A DNA stretch of 39,159 nt. It comes from Flavipsychrobacter sp. Its GTDB lineage: Bacteria > Bacteroidota > Bacteroidia > Chitinophagales > Chitinophagaceae. Positions 16,101-22,563 of the stretch are shown one piece after another (the stretch's first letter is position 1; each line of letters opens with the position of its first letter). A model generated the notes under the pieces. It saw nothing but the letters and a program-made list of their open reading frames with translations. It was not told the DNA's origin and ran no database searches. The stretch covers positions 1 through 39,159 of the forward strand of contig JAEUVZ010000067.1 in the NCBI GenBank assembly GCA_016786665.1, written 5' to 3'. Position numbers and translations under genes: made by a program.

Positions 16101-17468
16101 ATGTCGAACCTTTCCGTATTTCTTGCTAAAAGTGAAGTGAAGGCACATGACCTGGAGCATAAGCGTAAAATCCAGTTCAATATAGATAAGTACGCGGCCA
16201 CGGTGGTGCGGGGTAAGGAGCAATTTGCCCACCTGGAACTTGCGCGTAAGAAAGCAAAGAACGTAAAGTGGCAGGCAATAGAGCACCTGGATAGCTACCT
16301 GGAAGAATTTGAAAAAAACTTTACCGCACGGGGAGGAAAGGTGATATGGGCAGAGAATGCCGACGAGGCGCTGGAAGCGGTGCTGTCTATTTGCCGGGAG
16401 AAGGAGGCAAAACAGGTAGTGAAATCGAAATCGATGGTGACGGAAGAGATACACCTGAATGCGTTTCTTGCGAAGCATGGGATCGAGTCGGTAGAAACAG
16501 ACCTGGGGGAATATATACAACAACTGGATGATGAGCCCCCGTATCACATAGTAACTCCGGCGATGCACAAGAGCAAGGAGGACGTCGCCCGCGTTTTTCA
16601 TGAGAAGCTGGGAACGGAACCGAACCTGACACCTGCGGAAATAACCCAAATAGCGCGCATCAACCTGCGGAAGAAATACCGGGAAGCGGAAGTGGGCATT
16701 ACCGGCGGGAACTTCCTGGTAGCGGATATAGGCGCGGTATGCGTGAGCGAGAACGAGGGCAACGGAAGGCTCTCTACAGCATTCCCCCAAACGCATATCG
16801 CTATTGTGGGTATTGAAAAAATGCTGCCTTCCGTGGCTGACCTGGAGCTGTTCTGGCCACTGCTGGCCACCTATGGTACGGGTCAGGAAGTGACGGTGTA
16901 CAATACCCTCTTTACCGGGCCGCGGCAGGAAGGGGAAACAGACGGGCCGGAAGAAATGTATGTGATACTGCTGGACAACGGACGCACGAACCTGATGCGC
17001 CCAGAGGTAAGAGAAAGTATGTATTGCATCCGCTGCGGTTCCTGTCTGAATGTCTGCCCTGTGTATAAAAACATTGGTGGCCATGCGTATGGCGCTACCT
17101 ATAGCGGGCCAATAGGGTCTGTAATTACCCCACACATGAAGGGCATGGAGGAGCACAAACACCTCAGCTACGCATCCAGCCTGTGTGGCGGCTGCACAGA
17201 GGCTTGCCCGGTGAAGATAAACATACACGGGATGCTGCTGGCCAACCGCATAACAGCTACCAAAGAAGGCTTGAACGGCTATAAAGAGAATACCGGCTGG
17301 AAGCTGTGGAAGCGTGCCATGCTGAGCCGGAAACTGATGAACGCCGCGGGTGGGGGTATCAAATCGATGCTGGTAGGTAGATTATTTAAAGACTCGTGGG
17401 GGAAGCGGCACGAGGAGCTAAAATTCCCGAAGAAGAGTTTCAATGAGCTGTGGAAGGAGCGGAAGTAG
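16101..17468 (+). CDS. lutB: LutB-type iron-sulfur lactate utilisation protein
   Basis: 455 aa from the ATG at 16101 (MSNLSVFLAKSE). Another in-frame ATG lies at 16035, but the stretch between is a repeat-derived leader. LutB is the 4Fe-4S subunit of the LutABC complex that oxidises L-lactate to pyruvate. The LUD domain covers about residues 60-300 and contains VGITGGNFLVADIGAVCVSENEGNGRL-type sequence. Two ferredoxin-like clusters follow: C309-x2-C312-x2-C315-x3-C319 (CIRCGSCLNVCP) and C362-x2-C365-x3-C369 (CGGCTEACP). Neither lutA nor lutC is next to it, so the rest of the complex must be elsewhere or this protein acts differently. Confidence 0.9.
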   Translation: MSNLSVFLAKSEVKAHDLEHKRKIQFNIDKYAATVVRGKEQFAHLELARKKAKNVKWQAIEHLDSYLEEFEKNFTARGGKVIWAENADEALEAVLSICREKEAKQVVKSKSMVTEEIHLNAFLAKHGIESVETDLGEYIQQLDDEPPYHIVTPAMHKSKEDVARVFHEKLGTEPNLTPAEITQIARINLRKKYREAEVGITGGNFLVADIGAVCVSENEGNGRLSTAFPQTHIAIVGIEKMLPSVADLELFWPLLATYGTGQEVTVYNTLFTGPRQEGETDGPEEMYVILLDNGRTNLMRPEVRESMYCIRCGSCLNVCPVYKNIGGHAYGATYSGPIGSVITPHMKGMEEHKHLSYASSLCGGCTEACPVKINIHGMLLANRITATKEGLNGYKENTGWKLWKRAMLSRKLMNAAGGGIKSMLVGRLFKDSWGKRHEELKFPKKSFNELWKERK

Positions 17469-17476
17469 ATTTTTAG

Positions 17477-17484
17477 TATTTTTG
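17477..17484 (+). promoter_or_regulatory. -7 promoter box of the small lipoprotein gene
   Basis: TATTTTTG, a perfect TAnnTTTG, 14 nt before the ATG at 17499. The -33 region would fall inside the end of lutB and is not clear. Confidence 0.4.
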
Positions 17485-17498
17485 AGAAAAGGACACCT

Positions 17499-17969
17499 AT
17501 GCGCCACTCATTATCGTTGCTGTTTTGTTGCCTTTTCTTTTCGTGTAACAAAGCACCTGTAGCAGACGTGCCAGAACACAAGGTCGCTACCAACGATACG
17601 GTGCAAGGCATTCCCAGTATTCACGCCTTAGTTCCCGGTACCTACAGCGGGTATATTGTCTATACCTATCACTGGCCGCAGAATCCGCCTCCAAACGACA
17701 CCTTATTTAATTCTACTCTTGAGTTTTCTTATGTACTGACAGATTCCATGAGAGTAGTGATTTCTTGTGCGGATAGCAACATTCACTACGACTGGTATGC
17801 TCCGATCACTTTTGCGGATAGTACACATGGGCCATACACACTTGCCGGCGCTCCTCTTCATTGCATGATGCAAGAGGTACGGTTCGACTCCTTAACGAAC
17901 CAAGTTACTTTTACCCGTCAGTCTACTTGTGGCTACGGAAGCTCCACCAAATTTTATGGAACTAAATAA
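17499..17969 (+). CDS. Hypothetical lipoprotein
   Basis: 156 aa from an ATG. Lipoprotein signal MRHSLSLLFCCLFFSC with a good lipobox (F-F-S-C16), then a short disordered linker and a beta-rich domain: YSGYIVYTYHWPQNPPPNDT, LEFSYVLTDSMRVVISC, FTRQSTCGYGSSTKFYG. Three later Cys (about residues 90, 122 and 144) may form disulfides. I do not recognise a family. It lies 30 bp after lutB on the same strand but has its own -7 box, and it converges with the RidA gene (4 bp gap), so no terminator fits between them. Confidence 0.7.
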   Translation: MRHSLSLLFCCLFFSCNKAPVADVPEHKVATNDTVQGIPSIHALVPGTYSGYIVYTYHWPQNPPPNDTLFNSTLEFSYVLTDSMRVVISCADSNIHYDWYAPITFADSTHGPYTLAGAPLHCMMQEVRFDSLTNQVTFTRQSTCGYGSSTKFYGTK

Positions 17970-17973
17970 ATCA

Positions 17974-18387
17974 TTACACTTCAGCTATACACTTTAGCTC
18001 TATAGCTATAGCAGTAGGTAATGAATTGATGGCTACTGTGGTGCGGCAAGGCTGATTGTCTTTGAAGTATTCCGCGTAAATGCGATTGTAGGCCTGGAAG
18101 TCGCGCTTCATATCTACGAGGAAGACTGTTACATCTACCAGTTTGTCCCAACTGCTGCCGCTTTCTTCCAGCACTATGCGTACATTGTCGAACACGCTGC
18201 GGCACTGTGCTTCAAAGTCGAACTCCAGGAAGTTTCCGTTCTTATCCAGCTTCAGCCCTGGTATTTCGTCCGTATCCGGCGTGCGGGGGCCAATGCCAGA
18301 AAGGAACAGCAGGTTGCCTACGCGGCGTGCGTGTGGGTATAAGCCTACCGGCTTGGGTGCTTTATTGGTGGAGATTTTTTCAGACAT
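17974..18387 (-). CDS. RidA-family protein, probable 2-aminomuconate deaminase
   Basis: 137 aa. The RidA/YjgF/UK114 fold is indicated by HARRVGNLLFLSGIGPR (19-35) and QPCRTTVAINSLP (112-124), with the conserved acid-binding R115. The N-terminal APKPVGLYPHARRVG matches the subgroup that deaminates 2-aminomuconate in the lower kynurenine/3-hydroxyanthranilate route rather than housekeeping RidA. The adjacent aldehyde dehydrogenase, of the type that makes 2-aminomuconate, supports this. The two genes are on the same strand, 159 bp apart. The reaction would be 2-aminomuconate to 4-oxalocrotonate plus ammonia. Generic enamine/imine deaminase is the alternative. Confidence 0.75.
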   Translation of the reverse strand: MSEKISTNKAPKPVGLYPHARRVGNLLFLSGIGPRTPDTDEIPGLKLDKNGNFLEFDFEAQCRSVFDNVRIVLEESGSSWDKLVDVTVFLVDMKRDFQAYNRIYAEYFKDNQPCRTTVAINSLPTAIAIELKCIAEV

Positions 18388-18497
18388 TGTTTACAAATTC
18401 GTTGGTTAAAAATAGTAATTACTAACGTCATTGGCAGGAGGGCAGGACGAAGGAAACTCATGAAATGCTTATCAGAATCTTCTGAAAGGGAGTATGT

Positions 18498-18524
18498 GCG
18501 ATTGCTTCGTGCCTCGCAATGACG
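18498..18524. repeat. REP-like intergenic palindrome
   Basis: ATTGC...GCAAT inverted repeat around TTCGTGCCTC. Read on the minus strand it is of the CATTGCGAGGCACGAAGCAAT type, a short palindromic element widespread between genes in many bacteria. It sits between the ALDH and RidA genes and is not followed by a T-run. Confidence 0.5.
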
Positions 18525-18546
18525 GGCTCTACTGAGCATTGTTCCA

Positions 18547-20004
18547 TTATAACTCAATACACACATTCTTCGGCTCGGTGAAGAACCTCAGGGCATCCCA
18601 GCCGCCTTCGCGGCCTACACCGCTGTTCTTGAAGCCGCCGAAGGGGGTGCGCAGGTCTCGGAGGAGCCAGCAGTTGACCCAAATGATGCCGCTGTGTACT
18701 TTGGCTGCTACGCGGTTGGCGCGGGTTACGTCTTGCGTCCAGATGGTAGCGGAGAGGCCATAGTCGGATGTGTTGGCGAGCTGGAGCGCTTCCTCTTCCG
18801 TCTTGAAAGATTGCAGCGTCACCACCGGGCCGAATATCTCTTCCATGTTGGTGCGGCAATTTTCGTTCAGCCCTTCAAAGATGGTGGGTTCTATAAAGAG
18901 CCCGTCTTTGCAGCGTCCTTCCATCTTTACGGCATTACCGCCCAGGAGCAGTTTGCCACCTTCCTGTTTTGCCAGTTCTATACAACTTAGCACTTTATCG
19001 TAGTGGAGCTTGCTCACTACCGCGCCCTGCTTGCTGCTTTCTTCCAGCGGGTCTCCCACTGTGAGCTTTTTAGCGCGGGCTATAAATTCTTCTTTGAACT
19101 TCTCGTAGATGCTTTCTTCCACCAGTATGCGGCTTCCGCAGAGGCATATCTGTCCCTGGTTGGCAAAGGAGGATTGCAGCGTGGTGCGCATCATCTTGTC
19201 CCAATCGCAATCGGCGAAGATGATGTTGGGGTTTTTACCTCCCAGCTCCAATGATACTTTTTTGAACATCGGCGCCGCTATGCTGGCTATGTCCTTGCCC
19301 GCCCGTGTGCTGCCGGTGAAGGATATGGCCTTTATATCCGGGTGGCTGACGATGGCGGAACCGCAGTTAGGGCCATTGCCATGCACTATGTTCAGCACGC
19401 CAGCGGGGAGGCCGGCCTCGCGGCATATGACACTAAGCAGGTAGCCCGTCATGGGCGTTACTTCGCTGGGCTTGGCTATCACGCAGTTGCCCGCGGCCAA
19501 GGCTGGAGCTATCTTCCAGGTGAAGAGATATAGCGGCAGGTTCCAGGGGGAGATGCAGCCTACCACGCCAATTGGCTGGCGCAGGGTGTAGTTGATGGCC
19601 TTGTCCTCCATACTGTGGCTCTCGGTGCTTATGTGCATGATGCCGGTGGCGAAGAAGCGGAAATTGCTGCTGGCGCGGGGTATATCCACCTTTTTGCTGA
19701 GCCAGAGGGGCTTGCCGTTGTCGTTGGTTTCGGCGAGGGCGAGGGCATCCAGGTTCTGGTCGATGAGCTCGGCGATACGGTTGAGTACCTTGAAGCGCTC
19801 TTCGGCCGGGGTGGTGCTCCAGGCCGGGAAAGCGGCTTTGGCAGCGCCTACGGCCTCTTCTATGTCCTTTATATCGCTATCGGGGGTTTGGCTGTACACC
19901 TCGCCTGTGGCGGGATTGATGTTATCAATGTACTTCCCGCTGAGTGGGGCTTGCAGGGAGCCTGCTATATAGTTTGATATCTTTTCGGGGGTGGAGAGAT
20001 TCAT
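18547..20004 (-). CDS. Aldehyde dehydrogenase, probable 2-aminomuconic / 2-hydroxymuconic semialdehyde dehydrogenase
   Basis: 485 aa from the ATG at 20004. A longer frame reaches 20094, but the family begins at MNLSTPEKISNYIAG. NAD-dependent oxidation of a muconic semialdehyde in the cytoplasm. The catalytic set is intact: N155 (SPWNLP), E253 (SLELGGKNP), C287 (NQGQICLCG). The C-terminal signature CWLLRDLRTPFGGFKNSGVGREGG is that of the ALDH8/AmnC/DmpC group, which acts on 2-aminomuconate or 2-hydroxymuconate semialdehyde. Adjacent to the RidA-type deaminase, it fits kynurenine-pathway catabolism of tryptophan. The other pathway genes are not in the window. A TACCTTTA box sits 4 nt before the ATG. 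Confidence 0.85.
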   Translation of the reverse strand: MNLSTPEKISNYIAGSLQAPLSGKYIDNINPATGEVYSQTPDSDIKDIEEAVGAAKAAFPAWSTTPAEERFKVLNRIAELIDQNLDALALAETNDNGKPLWLSKKVDIPRASSNFRFFATGIMHISTESHSMEDKAINYTLRQPIGVVGCISPWNLPLYLFTWKIAPALAAGNCVIAKPSEVTPMTGYLLSVICREAGLPAGVLNIVHGNGPNCGSAIVSHPDIKAISFTGSTRAGKDIASIAAPMFKKVSLELGGKNPNIIFADCDWDKMMRTTLQSSFANQGQICLCGSRILVEESIYEKFKEEFIARAKKLTVGDPLEESSKQGAVVSKLHYDKVLSCIELAKQEGGKLLLGGNAVKMEGRCKDGLFIEPTIFEGLNENCRTNMEEIFGPVVTLQSFKTEEEALQLANTSDYGLSATIWTQDVTRANRVAAKVHSGIIWVNCWLLRDLRTPFGGFKNSGVGREGGWDALRFFTEPKNVCIEL

Positions 20005-20008
20005 GGGG

Positions 20009-20016
20009 TAAAGGTA
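20009..20016 (-). promoter_or_regulatory. -7 promoter box of the aldehyde dehydrogenase gene
   Basis: TACCTTTA on the minus strand (one mismatch to TAnnTTTG), 4 nt before the ATG at 20004, the same spacing as at kdsD and DUF502. No convincing -33 element. Confidence 0.35.
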
Positions 20017-20175
20017 GGGAAACCCAGACATTCGTATTACTATCGGTAGGAGCAGTATATGGTTTGTCAATAAAGGATTTTTATAGCAGCACACATACCA
20101 GACTAATAATTTTTACTCGTTCGCAACATGCATTTGACTTACTGCCGCGCCGACTGCTCTAAAGCACTGTGGAAA

Positions 20176-20328
20176 TCAATTCTTCTTACCTTTCGGCATA
20201 GGTGGAGGACTCGTTGGTGTTACGCCTCTCGTGCCACTTTGAGGTAATTTTGGAGGTGCAGAACTTGTCAGCCCCTTATTAAGGTCAGGTTCGAATGTCT
20301 TAACAATATTGTCTGTATTCTTTTTCAT
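20176..20328 (-). CDS. Small Pro-rich protein of the CHAT locus, tail similar to the membrane protein
   Basis: 50 aa, read directly from the sequence: ATG at 20328, TGA ending at 20176. It begins MKKNTDNIVKTFEPDLNKG and ends GVTPTSPPPMPKGKKN. The upstream membrane protein ends GLTPPPAPSSPKPKGKN, so both share a G-x-x-P-rich, lysine-rich tail ending K-G-K-(K)-N. Its start lies 3 nt after the TAA of the membrane protein gene, a translational-coupling distance, which argues it is real. No signal peptide or membrane segment. It could be a protease substrate, decoy or inhibitor sharing the recognised tail, or a localisation partner. I know no family for it. Confidence 0.6.
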   Translation of the reverse strand: MKKNTDNIVKTFEPDLNKGLTSSAPPKLPQSGTRGVTPTSPPPMPKGKKN

Positions 20329-20331
20329 GCT

Positions 20332-20934
20332 TTAATTTTTGCCTTTAGGTTTCGGAGATGATGGTGCTGGAGGCGGTGTTAGGCCATATCCTTCCGTAGA
20401 AGTGTTCGACTGTGCCGACTTAACAGATCTCTTTGTTTTTGATACGCTTATTTTCGCACTTTTATCCATAGCGTAAATATTTTTAGATGTAAAAACTACA
20501 AAAAAACAGATTCCTAAAAGAAGAGTTCCAACTGACACGTAATTTACGAGTTCTATTTTTCGATTCCTAAAATTTATTTTATCAGAATCATAATTGTCGT
20601 CATCGATATCTTTAATGCCTTTGTTATGTAAATGACTTGCATACAAGTGAGAAAGTAGATTAATAATCAAGGTTAAACCAAAAAATATCCAACTGATAAT
20701 AATTATGGGCTTATACAAAATCAATGAAATGTCTTTAGCTATTTTATCAACCATTAACATAGAAAATCCCAAGGCTCCAGCGCTGATATAAGAAAGTTGC
20801 TTTTCAAATAGCTCTCCACTCGAAGTTCTCACACGTGCCAATTCATTTCTATATTCTGATATAGAAATTCTTAATTTATTCTCTTGCTCATTTTGATCAT
20901 CTACTCGCTTTTTAATGTCCAAATCGGTTTCCAT
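20332..20934 (-). CDS. Membrane protein of the CHAT locus (2-3 TM, candidate effector)
   Basis: 200 aa from an ATG. Charged, probably coiled-coil N-terminus (1-45, rich in E/K/R), then hydrophobic segments at about 48-64 (weak), 74-98 (PIIIISWIFFGLTLIINLL) and 127-149 (VNYVSVGTLLLGICFFVVF). They are separated by an acidic loop (IKDIDDDNYDSDKIN). The tail (150-200) is basic and then Pro-rich: SVSKTKRSVKSAQ, ending PKPKGKN. The layout recalls SLATT-like and other small TM effectors of bacterial conflict systems, but I cannot match it to one. It lies 54 bp after the CHAT protease gene and 3 bp before the 50-aa gene. Role in membrane disruption or anchoring is inferred from context. Confidence 0.7.
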   Translation of the reverse strand: METDLDIKKRVDDQNEQENKLRISISEYRNELARVRTSSGELFEKQLSYISAGALGFSMLMVDKIAKDISLILYKPIIIISWIFFGLTLIINLLSHLYASHLHNKGIKDIDDDNYDSDKINFRNRKIELVNYVSVGTLLLGICFFVVFTSKNIYAMDKSAKISVSKTKRSVKSAQSNTSTEGYGLTPPPAPSSPKPKGKN

Positions 20935-20988
20935 TTTTTATGTTTTGCACGTCAAATCTATTTTCTATCAATTGCAACCGTAACTCAA

Positions 20989-22563
20989 TTAGGTGCGAGC
21001 GCGTACCAGCAACTGAGGAATTTCACTGCCATTAAGTTTATGTAAATCAATAGAGTTTATAGCAAAGTCAAATGAAAAAGGGATATCTTCTCCCGAAGCT
21101 AAAGCTGCATAAAACGAGGACGCAAAATGTATAGCCGTTTTATCATCAACCGTGTTATTCATGCAAATAATATGGTCAATGTGCTGTTTAATCATTTCTG
21201 ATTGGTGTATTGAATGGCATGAATTAAGAAATATACAATGGATATGTTTTGAAAATAGTTGGAAAAACTTAGCAAGTGGCTCATTTTCAACTATTTCAGT
21301 ATTGCCAATGTCATCCGCCACAAAACATACTCCTTCCACTTCTCCATGCCCAGAAAAATGAACAATTTCCGGTTTGACATCCAATAGTTTCCGTTGAAAA
21401 TCTGCAATTCGTGTAGCGAAGCACGGCACTAGTTCGTAGTCGTCTCTGTGCTTTGATCGTAACAGTTCAAATTCGATGTTTCGGAATTCATCATTTAATC
21501 TTAGTGCGTTACGGTCAGAAGGGTCTGCTGAAGTGAAAAGGATAATTTTTCGCTTTCTTTCCTTTTCCTTTTCACCTTTGTCGTTGGGTCGATTAATTAA
21601 ATAAAAGCCGTTATCATCAATTTGATTTACAATGCTTCTAGAAAGATTTGTGAATTCCTCCGTTGAGACCTTTCTAGTTTTAGCATCGTCAAATTCCTCT
21701 TTTGCTTCATTAAGCTTATACTGTAGGGTTTTCACATGACTATCTAACCTCATGTCATTGTTGTCCACTATTAGCAATAACAACCTGAAAGCTTCTTCAA
21801 AACTTTCATTGCGTATTAGTTGTTCAACCTTTTTTCTAGTGACGTTTAGCGATTCTCTTAATTTATCATCGCTAATTTTCCACTCACCAAGTACAACATT
21901 TGTGTGAGCACTTTTGTCAATTGGCTTTCGAGTGAATAAGAAAATTTCCTTGTTGTGCCTATATGTTTTAACTTTCAAGAATGACATTAGTTCATCGTAA
22001 AGAGTCAAATCGTTTACCTGAATGTTATCAACACGTTCCTTACTAGAAGATTGTAAAAGGCCCCGATTATTTCCTTCCGGATTACTACCTTGATTCCACG
22101 TATTTACGATCAATAGAATGTTAGATGATTGAATGTTGTGTATATAATAGTTAATAGTACTGTGTGATATGCATGAAAACATATTGTCTTCATTGCCATC
22201 AAATGGAATAAAGAAATGTGATTCGTGTTCATCGAACGAGCGACCGGCGAAATGAATAATCAACTGATCATTCGATTGTATTTGTTTAGATAGGGATTCG
22301 AGACGATTGACAATATTTATTTTTGTTGCTGTGGAGTCATAAAGTTGATAAATATTTTTATGTTTCACTTGAATGTTGGAGCGTCTCTTCCAAAGGTTCA
22401 ATATATAATCTGAGTCTTCAATACAGAAATTTAGTCTGTCTTCCTTCAAATAGTCATTGATGCCAATTAGCAAAAAGTAAATTTCGCCATCATGAGCTTT
22501 TGTCTTAGTTTCTGCTTCAAAGAACCAAGTTTTTAGCTTTTCATACACTTTCTTTAGGTCCAT
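20989..22563 (-). CDS. Pseudo-caspase / EAD11-like / CHAT protease
   Basis: 524 aa from an ATG. Three parts. Residues about 28-215 look like a caspase (C14) fold: YFLLIGINDY, then LIIHFAGRSF where active caspases have a GHG His (here R108), and LLIVNTWNQG where the catalytic Cys is expected (W156 here); it is therefore inactive. Residues about 243-316 are helical and match the EAD11 effector-associated domain pattern: VEQLIRNESFEEAFRLLLL, KTLQYKLNEAKEE, a turn, VSTEEFTNLSRSIV. Residues about 338-510 are a CHAT protease: ILFTSADPSD, VHFSGHG (H406), FLNSCHS (C449), both catalytic residues intact. EADs recruit partners carrying the same domain; CHAT proteases cleave effectors in defence and cell-death systems. 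First gene of the three-gene AT-rich operon. Confidence 0.85.
   Translation of the reverse strand: MDLKKVYEKLKTWFFEAETKTKAHDGEIYFLLIGINDYLKEDRLNFCIEDSDYILNLWKRRSNIQVKHKNIYQLYDSTATKINIVNRLESLSKQIQSNDQLIIHFAGRSFDEHESHFFIPFDGNEDNMFSCISHSTINYYIHNIQSSNILLIVNTWNQGSNPEGNNRGLLQSSSKERVDNIQVNDLTLYDELMSFLKVKTYRHNKEIFLFTRKPIDKSAHTNVVLGEWKISDDKLRESLNVTRKKVEQLIRNESFEEAFRLLLLIVDNNDMRLDSHVKTLQYKLNEAKEEFDDAKTRKVSTEEFTNLSRSIVNQIDDNGFYLINRPNDKGEKEKERKRKIILFTSADPSDRNALRLNDEFRNIEFELLRSKHRDDYELVPCFATRIADFQRKLLDVKPEIVHFSGHGEVEGVCFVADDIGNTEIVENEPLAKFFQLFSKHIHCIFLNSCHSIHQSEMIKQHIDHIICMNNTVDDKTAIHFASSFYAALASGEDIPFSFDFAINSIDLHKLNGSEIPQLLVRART

Noticed and set aside
16068-17228. 386-codon minus-strand open frame opposite lutB
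   Set aside because: lutB has clear LUD and 4Fe-4S motifs. The antisense frame is low-complexity in aromatic and His residues, typical of a shadow.
20100-20145. ATTTGACTT at about 20132 as the left boundary repeat of the AT-rich island
   Set aside because: Only 9 bases match the repeat at 22994-23100. That is not far from chance in this window, and no matching attachment-type repeat was found.
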